Shown: positions 43,604-51,157 of the stretch, piece after piece | How positions within the stretch are numbered: position 1 is the first letter of the stretch | Layout of the letters: the number at the start of each line of letters is the position of its first letter | Translations under genes and position numbers: made by a program | The notes under the pieces: generated by a model | What the model saw: the letters and a program-made list of their open reading frames with translations, nothing else | What the model was told of the DNA's origin: nothing | Database searches by the model: none | Assembly (NCBI RefSeq): GCF_022348085.1 | Contig: NZ_JAKRFN010000002.1 | Location: forward strand, 62,001 to 126,000 | Direction of reading: 5' to 3' | Source: Mycobacterium sp. PSTR-4-N | Lineage (GTDB): Bacteria; Actinomycetota; Actinomycetes; Mycobacteriales; Mycobacteriaceae | Length of the DNA: 64,000 nucleotides

Positions 43604-43610
43604 TCTCACA

Positions 43611-45044
43611 TCAACCTCGCGGCAACGTCAGAACGAACCGCGCCCCCGGCCGATGGGCCACGTTCACCAGATCGCCGCCGTGCGCACGCGCGAGTGCTCG
43701 GGCGATCGCCAGGCCCAGCCCGGCGCCGCCGCGGTCACGGTCGCGCGCCTCGTCGAGCCGGACCAACCGCTCGAAGATCCGTTCCCGTTGATCGTCGGGA
43801 ACGCCGGGTCCGGTGTCGGTGATGGTGAGCACGGCGCGATCACCCACCGCCCGGACATCGATGTCGATTGCCCCGCCCGCCGGAGTGTGCCGGCGGGCGT
43901 TGTCGACGACATTGGCGAGAATCTGCGCGATGCGCATGGGATCAACGACGACGGCCAGTGTCTCGTCACCACGTCGCCGAATCTGCAAACCGGGGGCGAG
44001 CACGGCGCTGCGGTCGCGCTCGGCGTCGGCCAGTGCCACCAGGTCGCACGGCTGCAGGTCGAGCGGTGACCCGGCGTCGATGCGGCTGAGGTCGAGCATG
44101 TCGGAGACCAGCCTCCCCGCCCGGCGGGCCTCGCTGAGCACCAGTTCGGCCCGGTGCCGCTGGCGTGCGGACTCAGGGTCGTCGTGCTGGATGGCAGACG
44201 ACACGAGTTGATCTGCGGCGGCGTGGATTCCGGCGATCGGGGTGCGCAGTTCGTGGGCGGCATCGGCCAGGAATCGGCGGGTCGCGGCTTCCGCCTGCGC
44301 CGCGGCCTGCGCAGATTGATACGCGCGGTTCTCCGAATACTGCAACGCATCCACCATGATGTCGAAAGCTGCTGCGGCCCGGCCCAGTTCGGTTCCCGGG
44401 CGGTCCGGGCGCACCCGCCTGGCGCGGTCGCCAGAGGCGATCGACTCGGCGACCTGGGTCAGGCGGGTCAGCGGCAGCATCGTGGCGCGAGCGATCAGCG
44501 TCACGCCCAGCGCGGTGACCAGCAGCACGGCGATGCCCGCGACCACCATGAGGATGCGCAGTTGCCGTAGCAGCGCAGAGGTCGCGGTCGTGTCGGCGAC
44601 CAGGATGAGCCGGCTGCCGTCCGGTAACCGATGGTCGATCACCGTCGCCGTCGCATCCGGCGGCGGGGGTGGCCGGCGCCCGTCGGGCGGCCCGGGTCCG
44701 CGATCACGCCCCGGCGGGCCGGGCGGGGGCGGCGGCGCGACGTCCTCGCCGATCGTGGTGTCCGGGTCGATCCCCGGATCGCCGTACCGCTCGCCGTCGA
44801 CGGTGAAGACCGCGGCCCGCACACCGCCTCCGTCGACATCGGCGGCCCACTGGGACGGCGGAACCCCGGCGCGGGCCAACGCATCGACACGGGTGACACC
44901 GGCCTGCAGACGACTGTTGAGGTCCCGGCGGGCCTGAGCGCCGATCAGCACGTCGATGACCACGCCGAGGACGAGGAGCAGCGCTGCGAGAAAAACCAGG
45001 ACGGCGATCACCACGCGCCGTTGCAGCGACGGCGTGGCGGTCAT
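43611..45044 (-). CDS. Two-component sensor histidine kinase
   Basis: 477 residues. TM1 about 10-34, extracytoplasmic sensor 35-160, TM2 about 161-185, HAMP, dimerisation domain with phospho-acceptor H264 in LADAAHELRTPIAG, ATPase domain with the N-box VVDNARRHTP, ITDTGPGVP and GGAGLGLAIARALA. The sensor domain contains a disordered Pro-rich tract (about residues 102-130) with PGPPGRDRGPGPPDGRR, unusual for a sensor and similar in composition to the divergently encoded collagen-like protein. ATG 45044 overlaps the response regulator stop (ATGA). The signal is unknown. Confidence 0.93.
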   Translation of the reverse strand: MTATPSLQRRVVIAVLVFLAALLLVLGVVIDVLIGAQARRDLNSRLQAGVTRVDALARAGVPPSQWAADVDGGGVRAAVFTVDGERYGDPGIDPDTTIGEDVAPPPPPGPPGRDRGPGPPDGRRPPPPPDATATVIDHRLPDGSRLILVADTTATSALLRQLRILMVVAGIAVLLVTALGVTLIARATMLPLTRLTQVAESIASGDRARRVRPDRPGTELGRAAAAFDIMVDALQYSENRAYQSAQAAAQAEAATRRFLADAAHELRTPIAGIHAAADQLVSSAIQHDDPESARQRHRAELVLSEARRAGRLVSDMLDLSRIDAGSPLDLQPCDLVALADAERDRSAVLAPGLQIRRRGDETLAVVVDPMRIAQILANVVDNARRHTPAGGAIDIDVRAVGDRAVLTITDTGPGVPDDQRERIFERLVRLDEARDRDRGGAGLGLAIARALARAHGGDLVNVAHRPGARFVLTLPRG

Positions 45045-45733
45045 CGTGCCTGCAACCGGTAGCCGATGCCGCGCACCGTCTGCAGAATCCGCGGGCCGTG
45101 GGCCTCCATCTTGCGCCGCAGGCTGCTGATGTGGACGTGCACCAGGTTGTCGTCGTAGGAGGCGTACCCCCAGACCGCGTTGAGGATCTGGTGGGCGCTG
45201 ACGATGCGGCCACGTTGATCGAGCAGGAAGTCCAGCAGCCGGAACTCGGTGGCGGTCAGATCGAGCGGGACGCCCGCGCGCGACGCGACGCCGGCGCCGC
45301 GGTCGACGACGAGGTCACCGGTCTGCACAGTGGCGGGCAGGCGCCCTCGGCGGCGCAGGACGGCACCGACCCGCGATATGAGTTCCGGCACCTCGAACGG
45401 CTTGACGACGTAGTCGTCGGCGCCGCCATCGAGACCGCGCAGCCGATCGGTGAGGCCGTCGCGCGCGGTCAGCATGATCAGGCCGACGTCGCCCCACTGG
45501 CGGATGACATCGGAGAGCGCGAAGCCGTCCCGCCCGGGCAGCATGATGTCCACGATCACCAGATCCGGTCGGTAGCCGTCGAGTGCACGCTCCAGGTCAT
45601 GGCCGTCGACACGGCCATCAGCGGCGTATCCGGCATGCACGAGGGCTTCGACGACCATCTCGCGGATGGCTGATGAGTCTTCGACGACGAGCACGCGCGC
45701 CGCGGCACGGTCGGTGTCTGACGGGGCGCCCAT
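45041..45733 (-). CDS. OmpR/PhoB-family response regulator
   Basis: 230 residues. Receiver domain with the phospho-acceptor D62 in LVIVDIMLPGRDG, acidic pocket in VVEDS, Thr in IMLTAR and Lys in DDYVVKPF. C-terminal winged helix: PLDLTATEFRLLDFLLDQRGRIVSAHQILNAVWG ... VHVHISSLRRKMEAHGPRILQTVRGIGYRL. ATG 45733 (MGAPSDTDRAAARVLVVEDS) chosen; the frame is open further up. The paired 11-bp-spaced repeats at 45758-45810 upstream are good candidate sites for its own binding. Confidence 0.94.
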   Translation of the reverse strand: MGAPSDTDRAAARVLVVEDSSAIREMVVEALVHAGYAADGRVDGHDLERALDGYRPDLVIVDIMLPGRDGFALSDVIRQWGDVGLIMLTARDGLTDRLRGLDGGADDYVVKPFEVPELISRVGAVLRRRGRLPATVQTGDLVVDRGAGVASRAGVPLDLTATEFRLLDFLLDQRGRIVSAHQILNAVWGYASYDDNLVHVHISSLRRKMEAHGPRILQTVRGIGYRLQAR

Positions 45734-45757
45734 GGATTCATTCTGGCCGGTGCTCGC

Positions 45758-45810
45758 TGAAGCGGGTCTGAAGAATCGCGCCATCGCCGCCGCTCTTCAG
45801 GTTGGCTTCA
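45758..45810. promoter_or_regulatory. Mirror-image pairs of response-regulator direct repeats
   Basis: TGAAG at 45758 and 45769, then CTTCA (the reverse complement) at 45795 and 45806. Each pair has 11-bp spacing, as for OmpR-family dimers bound to one DNA face; the pairs face each other across 21 bp. Located between the response regulator gene and the divergent collagen-like gene. Confidence 0.65.
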
Positions 45811-45863
45811 TGACCAGGCCCTAGCGTCGCGCTCAGCTCGAGTTCCACGACGAAGGAGGACCC

Positions 45864-46583
45864 ATGGCCGACGATGAACGCCCGCAGGAGGATCGGACGG
45901 ACGAGCACATCGATGACACCCCGGCGACCGACCGCATTCCCGAATCCGCGCCGCACTACGCAGCTCCGGTCGCGGCCGCCGAGCCGAAGGCGCGGTGGGC
46001 GTCGGTGCGCGAACCCGCGCGCCGGCATCCCGTCGGTGTGGCCGTCGGCGCCGCCGCGGCCGGACTGGTGATCGGATTCCTGGGCGGCACACTCGCCGAC
46101 GCCCATCCGACGATGTCCCTGTCGGTCGGCACCGCGTCGGTCGCGCAGCCTGCGCCGCCAGGTCCGGGATTCTGGGGCCCTGGTGGACCCGCCGGGCCGG
46201 GTGACCCGGGAGGACCGGGAGGACCGGGCTGGGGTCCTGGCGGACCGGGTGGACCACATGGTCACGACCACGGGCCGGGCGGGCCTGACCGAGGACCCGC
46301 AGGTCCGGGGGGACCGGGTGGGCCCGGTGGGCCGGGTGGGCCCGGCGGGCCGGGGCGCGACGGTGGGCCCGGTGGGCCTGGTGGGCCGGGGCGCGACGCT
46401 CCTCCGCCACCGCCTCCCGGGGGCCCCGACGCCCCCGGCGATCCGCGCGGTCCCGGCCGGGACGGCACCCCGCCTCCCCCTCCGGGTGGACCCGCCAGAC
46501 AGGGACCGAGCTCCGCCGGCCAGGCGCCCGCTCCGAGCACGCCACCGCTACCCGCCGAACGGGGCGCGGCGCCCCAGGCGTGA
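45864..46583 (+). CDS. Membrane-anchored collagen-like (Gly-Pro-Gly repeat) protein
   Basis: 239 residues. Acidic cytosolic N-terminus (1-45), one membrane helix (about 56-76, HPVGVAVGAAAAGLVIGFLGG), then an extracytoplasmic segment of about 140 residues dominated by GPGGPGGPG units interrupted by HGHDHG, GRDGG and GRDAPPPPPP. The repeats look collagen- or elastin-like but lack strict Gly-X-Y register throughout. GAAGGAGGACCC precedes the ATG. It is divergent from a two-component system and is the probable regulatory target. Surface display or cell-wall contact is inferred. Confidence 0.82.
   Translation: MADDERPQEDRTDEHIDDTPATDRIPESAPHYAAPVAAAEPKARWASVREPARRHPVGVAVGAAAAGLVIGFLGGTLADAHPTMSLSVGTASVAQPAPPGPGFWGPGGPAGPGDPGGPGGPGWGPGGPGGPHGHDHGPGGPDRGPAGPGGPGGPGGPGGPGGPGRDGGPGGPGGPGRDAPPPPPPGGPDAPGDPRGPGRDGTPPPPPGGPARQGPSSAGQAPAPSTPPLPAERGAAPQA
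46195..46410 (+). repeat. Tandem GC-rich repeat encoding Gly-Pro-Gly units
   Basis: Imperfect 9-bp units such as GGTGGGCCC and GGACCGGGT repeated with a strong G-over-C skew on the plus strand. Likely length-variable through slippage or recombination. Confidence 0.75.
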
Positions 46584-46589
46584 CCCGCG

Positions 46590-47186
46590 TCAGCCGTTGC
46601 GGTCCAACCGGAATCGCAGGTTGGACCGCACGGCCGGCCATTCGATGTCGAGAATCGAGTACACCACCGTGTCGCGCCGCGACCCGTCTGGCATCACCTG
46701 GTGGCTGCGCAGGATGCCGTCGAGTTTGGCGCCCAACCTCTCGATCGCGGCGCGGCTGTCCCGGTTGAAATGATGTGTACGCAATTCGACTGCGAGACAG
46801 CCCAACTGATCGAATGCGTGGCCGAGCATCAACAGCTTGGTCTCGGTGTTGACCGCGGTGCGCCGGGCTGAGGCGACGTACCAGGTGTGGCCGATCTCAA
46901 GGCGGCGATTCGGCCCGTCGACATTCAGGTAGCTCGATGATCCGACGATCGCACCCGAGCGGTCTCGCACCACGAACGTGAGCCCTGTCTGCGGATTCTG
47001 AACTGCCAGCCGGCCGGTCACCCACTGCGCCGCAGCCCCGGCCCTCGGCGCGGCGGTGAACCACAACGCGCCGAGCTCGCCGTCGGCGGCCAAAGCCTCG
47101 ATCTCCGCGAGATGGTCGTCGCGCAGTGGTTCCAGGGACACCGCGCGCTCGCCGGTCAGCTGAACCGGCTCGACGAACCCGCTCAT
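46590..47186 (-). CDS. GNAT-family N-acetyltransferase
   Basis: 198 residues of the RimJ/RimL type: VSLEPLRDDHLAEI at the start, LTFVVRDRSGAIVGSSSYLNVDGPNRRLEIGHTWYVASARRTAVNTETKLLMLGHAFDQLGCLAVELRTHHFNRDSRAAIERLGAKLDGILR with the acetyl-CoA-binding (R/Q)xxG/A-like loop replaced by ARRTAVN, and a terminal beta hairpin. It probably acetylates a protein N-terminus or small amine. It overlaps the upstream membrane protein by 4 bp. Confidence 0.86.
   Translation of the reverse strand: MSGFVEPVQLTGERAVSLEPLRDDHLAEIEALAADGELGALWFTAAPRAGAAAQWVTGRLAVQNPQTGLTFVVRDRSGAIVGSSSYLNVDGPNRRLEIGHTWYVASARRTAVNTETKLLMLGHAFDQLGCLAVELRTHHFNRDSRAAIERLGAKLDGILRSHQVMPDGSRRDTVVYSILDIEWPAVRSNLRFRLDRNG
46598..46630. 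terminator. Hairpin overlapping the end of the GNAT gene
   Basis: TGCGGTCCAACC (46598-46609) pairs perfectly with its reverse complement (46619-46630) across 9 nt. It begins 15 nt after the collagen-like gene's stop and lies inside the 3' end of the convergent GNAT gene. The core equals that of the terminator at 43568. Confidence 0.7.
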
Positions 47187-47629
47187 TCCCTGGCGCCGAC
47201 GATCGCGGGCGAGCGCTTCCACGCCGCGAGCATGGTCCAGATCGAGAGCAACACCGCCGCGGCTGCCACCCCGCCGACGACGTAGAGACCGTAGGCGGCC
47301 GACACCGGCGGATACACGTAGAGCCGGTAGAACCACACCGCCAACACCACGATGATCACCGAAATAGCAAGCGCCGCAGTCGAAGCCATCCGTCCCGACA
47401 CGCCACGGGCAGCCATGGCACCAGCCACCGCCAGCGTCGCCGCCAACAGCACGATCAGCTGTCCGACACCGAAACCGGGCGGCGGCACCGGCATCGCACC
47501 GGCGACGCCCCCGATCCCGTTGGCCCGTCCCCCACCTCCTGCCGACGAGCGCAACCACGGCAACCAGGCGCTCACCGCCACCACCAGCGCGCACACTGCC
47601 ACCAGCCAGCCGGGACGGGCGCGAGACAT
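47183..47629 (-). CDS. Four-helix membrane protein of unknown function
   Basis: 148 residues from ATG 47629. Hydrophobic segments: GWLVAVCALVVAVSAWLPW, VGQLIVLLAATLAVAGAMAA, STAALAISVIIVVLAVWFY and YGLYVVGGVAAAAVLLSIW; a Gly/Pro-rich extracytoplasmic loop follows the first helix (SSAGGGGRANGIGG). This resembles small actinobacterial membrane proteins of unknown role. Coupled to the GNAT gene and divergent from the cupin gene. Confidence 0.72.
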   Translation of the reverse strand: MSRARPGWLVAVCALVVAVSAWLPWLRSSAGGGGRANGIGGVAGAMPVPPPGFGVGQLIVLLAATLAVAGAMAARGVSGRMASTAALAISVIIVVLAVWFYRLYVYPPVSAAYGLYVVGGVAAAAVLLSIWTMLAAWKRSPAIVGARE

Positions 47630-47642
47630 GGGCAAAGACTAC

Positions 47643-47648
47643 TAGGGT
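47643..47648 (+). promoter_or_regulatory. Candidate -10 hexamer for leaderless cupin transcript
   Basis: TAGGGT, 6 nt before ATG 47655. Confidence 0.45.
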
Positions 47649-47654
47649 GAGCCG

Positions 47655-48101
47655 ATGAGCGATCTCCCCGAATGGGCGCGTCGGCTGAACCTCTCTCCGC
47701 ACCCAGAGGGCGGCTGGTTCACCGAGACGTGGCGCAGCGAGCTCACGGTGCCGGAGTCGGCACTGCCACCGGACTACACGGGAAGCCGCAACGCGGGCAC
47801 CGCGATCCTGTTCCTGCTGATGCCCGGCCAACAGTCCGCGTGGCACACCGTGCGCAGCGCGGAACTGTGGCTCTACCACTTCGGCGGTCCACTGCTGCTC
47901 GACGTCGGTGCCGAACAGGACGGCGCCACCACCCATGTGCTCGGCACCGACATCCTCGCCGGTGAGCACCCGCAGTTCGTCGTGCCGCCCGGACATTGGC
48001 AGCGCGCGCGCCCTCAGAGCGACGACCCCTGTCTGGTCAGCTGCGTCGTCGTGCCCGGATTCGACTTCGCCGACTTCGCACTCGGGGCGCCTACCGACTG
48101 A
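47655..48101 (+). CDS. Cupin-fold protein of the DUF985 (Cupin_5) family
   Basis: 148 residues. Family features: LNLSPHPEGGWFTETWRS, AGTAILFLLMPGQQSAWHTVRSAELWLYHFGGPL (metal- or ligand-binding cupin motif), QFVVPPGHWQRARPQ and SCVVVPGFDFADFAL. Members may be sugar epimerase-like or small-molecule-binding; function is unknown. Its 3' end overlaps the convergent BKACE gene by 11 bp. Confidence 0.86.
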   Translation: MSDLPEWARRLNLSPHPEGGWFTETWRSELTVPESALPPDYTGSRNAGTAILFLLMPGQQSAWHTVRSAELWLYHFGGPLLLDVGAEQDGATTHVLGTDILAGEHPQFVVPPGHWQRARPQSDDPCLVSCVVVPGFDFADFALGAPTD

Positions 48102-48825
48102 GCAGATCGACTGCGGCGCAGACCAGCGCCGCGTTGCCGTCGGCCGCCGATCCGTCGGGCAGCCGCAGCGTGTCCTCCATCCCGATGCGGGCCTGCAGTC
48201 CGCGCGCCCCGGCGTGCTGCAGCAGCGGCCAACAACTCTCGTCGAGCCCGTGCAGAAGCACCGGCGCAGGGGAATCCGCCGCGGCAACCCGCGCCAGCAC
48301 CTCGTCGGCCGTAGCGATGTCCCCGTCGGCGCCCATCTCGACCATCACCCGCAGGCAGTGGGCGGCCACCTCGGAGTTCGCCCACGCCTGCGCCGCGTCG
48401 GCGTGGAAGATTCCCGCCTCCACGCCGATACCGCGGGACAGAAGTAGCTCTGCCAATTCCGGCGAACCCGGTTCGTGCCAGTTCACCGATGCGAAATCGG
48501 GCAGCACCGACCAACTTTCGATCGCCTCCCGGCGCTGCTGGGCGTCCGGCAGCGCCCAGAAACCGGTCGTCACACCCAGCGGCAATCCGGGGGCGGCCTC
48601 GCGGACCGCGGTCACGGCCGAGGCCACATCATCGGCAAGGAGCGAGTCTGCTCCCCGGGCGTCCTTGGGGTGAAGGTGCACGGCCCGCGCCCCCGCGGCG
48701 TGGGCAGCCACCGCTTCGGCCGCCAGCTCCTGCGGCGTCACGGGGAGTCCCGGATGCTGATCAGGGGTTCGCGCGCCGTTGATGCAGGCCTTCAGGTAGA
48801 ACGTGTGCTCGGCCATACCGACCAT
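48091..48825 (-). CDS. BKACE-family (DUF849) beta-keto acid cleavage enzyme
   Basis: 244 residues. TIM-barrel family of 3-keto-5-aminohexanoate cleavage enzymes, which use acetyl-CoA to cleave beta-keto acids. Zinc-ligand candidates are AVHLHPKDARG (His-x-His) near residue 50 and further His/Glu in DFASVNWHEPGSPELAE. PLGVTTGFWALPDA is the substrate loop. At 244 residues it is shorter than the typical 270-310, mainly in the N-terminal part. ATG 48825 or 48816 may start it. Substrate not identifiable. Confidence 0.83.
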   Translation of the reverse strand: MVGMAEHTFYLKACINGARTPDQHPGLPVTPQELAAEAVAAHAAGARAVHLHPKDARGADSLLADDVASAVTAVREAAPGLPLGVTTGFWALPDAQQRREAIESWSVLPDFASVNWHEPGSPELAELLLSRGIGVEAGIFHADAAQAWANSEVAAHCLRVMVEMGADGDIATADEVLARVAAADSPAPVLLHGLDESCWPLLQHAGARGLQARIGMEDTLRLPDGSAADGNAALVCAAVDLLSR

Positions 48826-48998
48826 CTTGACGCTCCGGCCGTCGTTTGGCAGTTTTCCCCTTGGCTTTGCGCACGCCGCCTGTCGATGAGTGGCGGGGAA
48901 AGGTATGGTCAGCGGAGCCAGTTCGTGGCCGGGCGGGTCAGCAGCGTACCCGCGCCGTGGGCCGCAGGTGAATCTCGATCTCAGATGAGGATGGACGA

Positions 48999-49946
48999 AT
49001 GTCGAACACCGAAACCGATCAGCCGCAGGGCACGGCCCAGTCGAAGTGGCTGTCGAAGTCTGCGTCGGACACCCGCGGCTCGGACAAGCAAGAGGTGCAG
49101 TTCCACTACGACATCTCCAACGAGTTCTTCAAGCTCTGGCAGGACCCGAACCAGGTCTACAGCTGCGCGTACTTCGAGAAGGACGATTACACCCTCGAGC
49201 AGGCCCAGATGGCCAAGATCGACCTGTCGCTGGGCAAGCTGGGACTGAAGCCCGGCATGACGCTGCTGGACATCGGCTGCGGCTGGGGCGCGACGATCAT
49301 GCGGGCCGTCGAGAAGTACGACGTCAACGTCATCGGGCTGACGCTGTCGGAGAACCAGAAGGAACACATCGAGAACCACTGGTTCGCCAACTCGACCAGC
49401 AAGCGCAGCATGGAGGTGCGGCTGCAGCCCTGGGAGGAGTTCGAGGGCCAGGTCGACCGCATCGTCTCAATCGGCGCCTTCGAGCACTTCGGCTTCAACA
49501 AGTACGACGACTACTTCAAGAAGACCTACAGCTGGATGCCCGACGACGGCGTCATGATGCTGCACACGATCATCATTCCCGAGGATGAGGAGATCAAGGC
49601 CAAGGGACTGCCCCTGACCATGTCCAACGTGCGGTTCATCAAGTTCATCATGGACTACATCTACCCGGGCGGTCGTTTGCCGCTGGCGTCGATGGTGCGC
49701 GATCACGCGGTCAAGGCCGGCTACACGATCACCCGCGAGCAGCACCTGCAGCCGCACTACGTGAAGACCCTCGACACGTGGGCGTCTAACTTGGAGAACA
49801 AGAAGGACGAGGCCATCGAGATCACCTCCGAGGAGATCTACGAGCGATTCCTCAAGTATTTGCAGGGCTGCGCCAACCTGTTCCGCGACGGTTACACCGA
49901 CGTCGCGCAGTTCACCTGCGAAAAGCAGGCATTGACGTCTGTGTAG
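48999..49946 (+). CDS. Mycolic acid cyclopropane synthase-type methyltransferase 1
   Basis: 315 residues, CmaA/MmaA family. SAM-dependent modification of meromycolate double bonds while on acyl carriers, at the cytosolic membrane face. SAM motif LLDIGCGWGATIMRA; HYDISNEFFKLWQDP and YSCAYFEKDD (Cys of the active site, about residue 56); VDRIVSIGAFEHFG with the bicarbonate-ligand Glu; LHTIIIPEDEE with the His ligand; FIKFIMDYIYPGGRLP. The set GAFEHF plus LHTI matches cyclopropanating members, most like CmaA2. N-terminus has about 28 extra residues. It is followed after 50 bp by a paralogue. Confidence 0.92.
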   Translation: MSNTETDQPQGTAQSKWLSKSASDTRGSDKQEVQFHYDISNEFFKLWQDPNQVYSCAYFEKDDYTLEQAQMAKIDLSLGKLGLKPGMTLLDIGCGWGATIMRAVEKYDVNVIGLTLSENQKEHIENHWFANSTSKRSMEVRLQPWEEFEGQVDRIVSIGAFEHFGFNKYDDYFKKTYSWMPDDGVMMLHTIIIPEDEEIKAKGLPLTMSNVRFIKFIMDYIYPGGRLPLASMVRDHAVKAGYTITREQHLQPHYVKTLDTWASNLENKKDEAIEITSEEIYERFLKYLQGCANLFRDGYTDVAQFTCEKQALTSV

Positions 49947-49996
49947 TAATTTGAACGTTCGCCATCGGTGCGGATGAATTGGAGGTCGGTCGGGGA

Positions 49997-50893
49997 ATGG
50001 GTAAGGGCGCTGCAGGGCAGTCCACGACGAAAAAGGACATGACGCCCCACTTCGAAGAAGTGCAGGCGCACTACGATCTCTCCGACGAGTTCTTCGGTCT
50101 CTTCCAGGATCCGTCGCGAACGTACAGCTGTGCCTACTACGAGCGCGACGACATGACGCTCGAAGAGGCCCAGATGGCCAAGATCGATCTCGCGCTGGGC
50201 AAGCTGAACCTCGAGCCGGGTATGACGCTGCTCGACATCGGCTGCGGCTGGGGCTCGGTACTCCAGCGGGCCGTGGAGAAGCACGACGTCAACGTCGTCG
50301 GCCTCACTCTGAGCCGCAACCAGTGTAAGTTCGCGCAGGAACTGCTCGACGGGCTCGACACCGACCGCTCCCGGCGGATTCTGTTGCGCGGCTGGGAGCA
50401 GTTCGACGAACCCGTCGACCGGATCATCAGCATCGAGGCGATCGAGGCGTTCCCTCAGGAACGCTACGAGCCGTTCTTCAAGATGTGCAGCAGCGTGCTG
50501 CCCGACGGCGGGCGCATGCTGTTGCAGGCGATCCTCGGCCATCCGCTGAAGAAGTGGCCGGAGATGGGCATCCCGATCACGATGACCGATTTGAAGTTCA
50601 TGCGGTTCATCGCCAAGGAGATCTTCCCGGGCGGATCGGTGCCCGGCGAGGAGAACATCGTCGAGTTGTCCACCCAGGCCGGCTTCACCGTCGAGCAGAC
50701 GCAATTCCTGAACGCCGATTATGTGCGGACGCTCGACACGTGGGCCGAAGCCCTCGAGGCCCATCACGACGAGGCCGTGGCCGCGACGTCCGAAGAGGTC
50801 TACCAGCGGTACATGAAGTACCTCGTCGGCTGCAGCGATTTCTTCAACCGCGGCATCAGCGAGCTCGGGCAGTTCACGCTCGTCAAAGCCTGA
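49997..50893 (+). CDS. Mycolic acid cyclopropane synthase-type methyltransferase 2, variant active site
   Basis: 298 residues, paralogue of the preceding enzyme: HYDLSDEFFGLFQDPSRTYSCAYYERDDMTLEEAQMAK, LLDIGCGWGSVLQRAVEKHDVNVVGLTLSRNQ, FMRFIAKEIFPGGSVPGEENI. The segment equivalent to GAFEHF reads EAIEAFPQERY (Glu kept, His replaced by Ala, as in UmaA), and the LHTI segment reads LQAI (His ligand replaced by Gln). This suggests different chemistry from plain cyclopropanation, for instance hydroxylation or methyl branching, or altered substrate. ATG 49997 chosen; GGAGG at 49981 upstream. Confidence 0.9.
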   Translation: MGKGAAGQSTTKKDMTPHFEEVQAHYDLSDEFFGLFQDPSRTYSCAYYERDDMTLEEAQMAKIDLALGKLNLEPGMTLLDIGCGWGSVLQRAVEKHDVNVVGLTLSRNQCKFAQELLDGLDTDRSRRILLRGWEQFDEPVDRIISIEAIEAFPQERYEPFFKMCSSVLPDGGRMLLQAILGHPLKKWPEMGIPITMTDLKFMRFIAKEIFPGGSVPGEENIVELSTQAGFTVEQTQFLNADYVRTLDTWAEALEAHHDEAVAATSEEVYQRYMKYLVGCSDFFNRGISELGQFTLVKA

Positions 50894-50947
50894 CCGCGTC
50901 ACCCTTCGGTCACGTCTGATCACGTGCCGGCCGGGTACCCGCAGCCC

Positions 50948-51157
50948 ATGAGCGAACTGAACAAGGGCGACAAGGTCACCTGGCAGAGCCACGGCAACAC
51001 CGTGAAGGGCACCGTGGAGGAGAAGATCACCTCCGATACCGAGGCGGCGGGTCGCACGGTGCGGGCATCCTCTGACGACCCGCAGTACCGCGTGGTCAGC
51101 GACAAGAGCGGCAATGACGCCGTGCACAAGCCCGAGTCGCTGAACAAGAAGTCGTGA
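50948..51157 (+). CDS. DUF2945 (hypervirulence-associated TUDOR-like) small protein
   Basis: 69 residues: ELNKGDKVTWQSHGNTVKGTVEEKITSDTEAAGRTVRAS ... YRVVSDKSGNDAVHKPESL. This is the DUF2945 family, a small beta-barrel resembling Tudor/SH3 folds. ATG 50948 is preferred over GTG 50924, which adds a non-conserved extension. It overlaps the DUF3140 gene by 4 bp (GTGA), a common actinobacterial pair. Function unknown; members are often stress-induced. Confidence 0.85.
   Translation: MSELNKGDKVTWQSHGNTVKGTVEEKITSDTEAAGRTVRASSDDPQYRVVSDKSGNDAVHKPESLNKKS

Noticed and set aside
46262..46540. Minus-strand Gly/Pro frame opposite the collagen-like repeats
   Set aside because: The repeat is nearly palindromic in coding sense, so the complement also reads Gly-Pro; only the plus frame has a membrane anchor, ribosome binding site and intact start.
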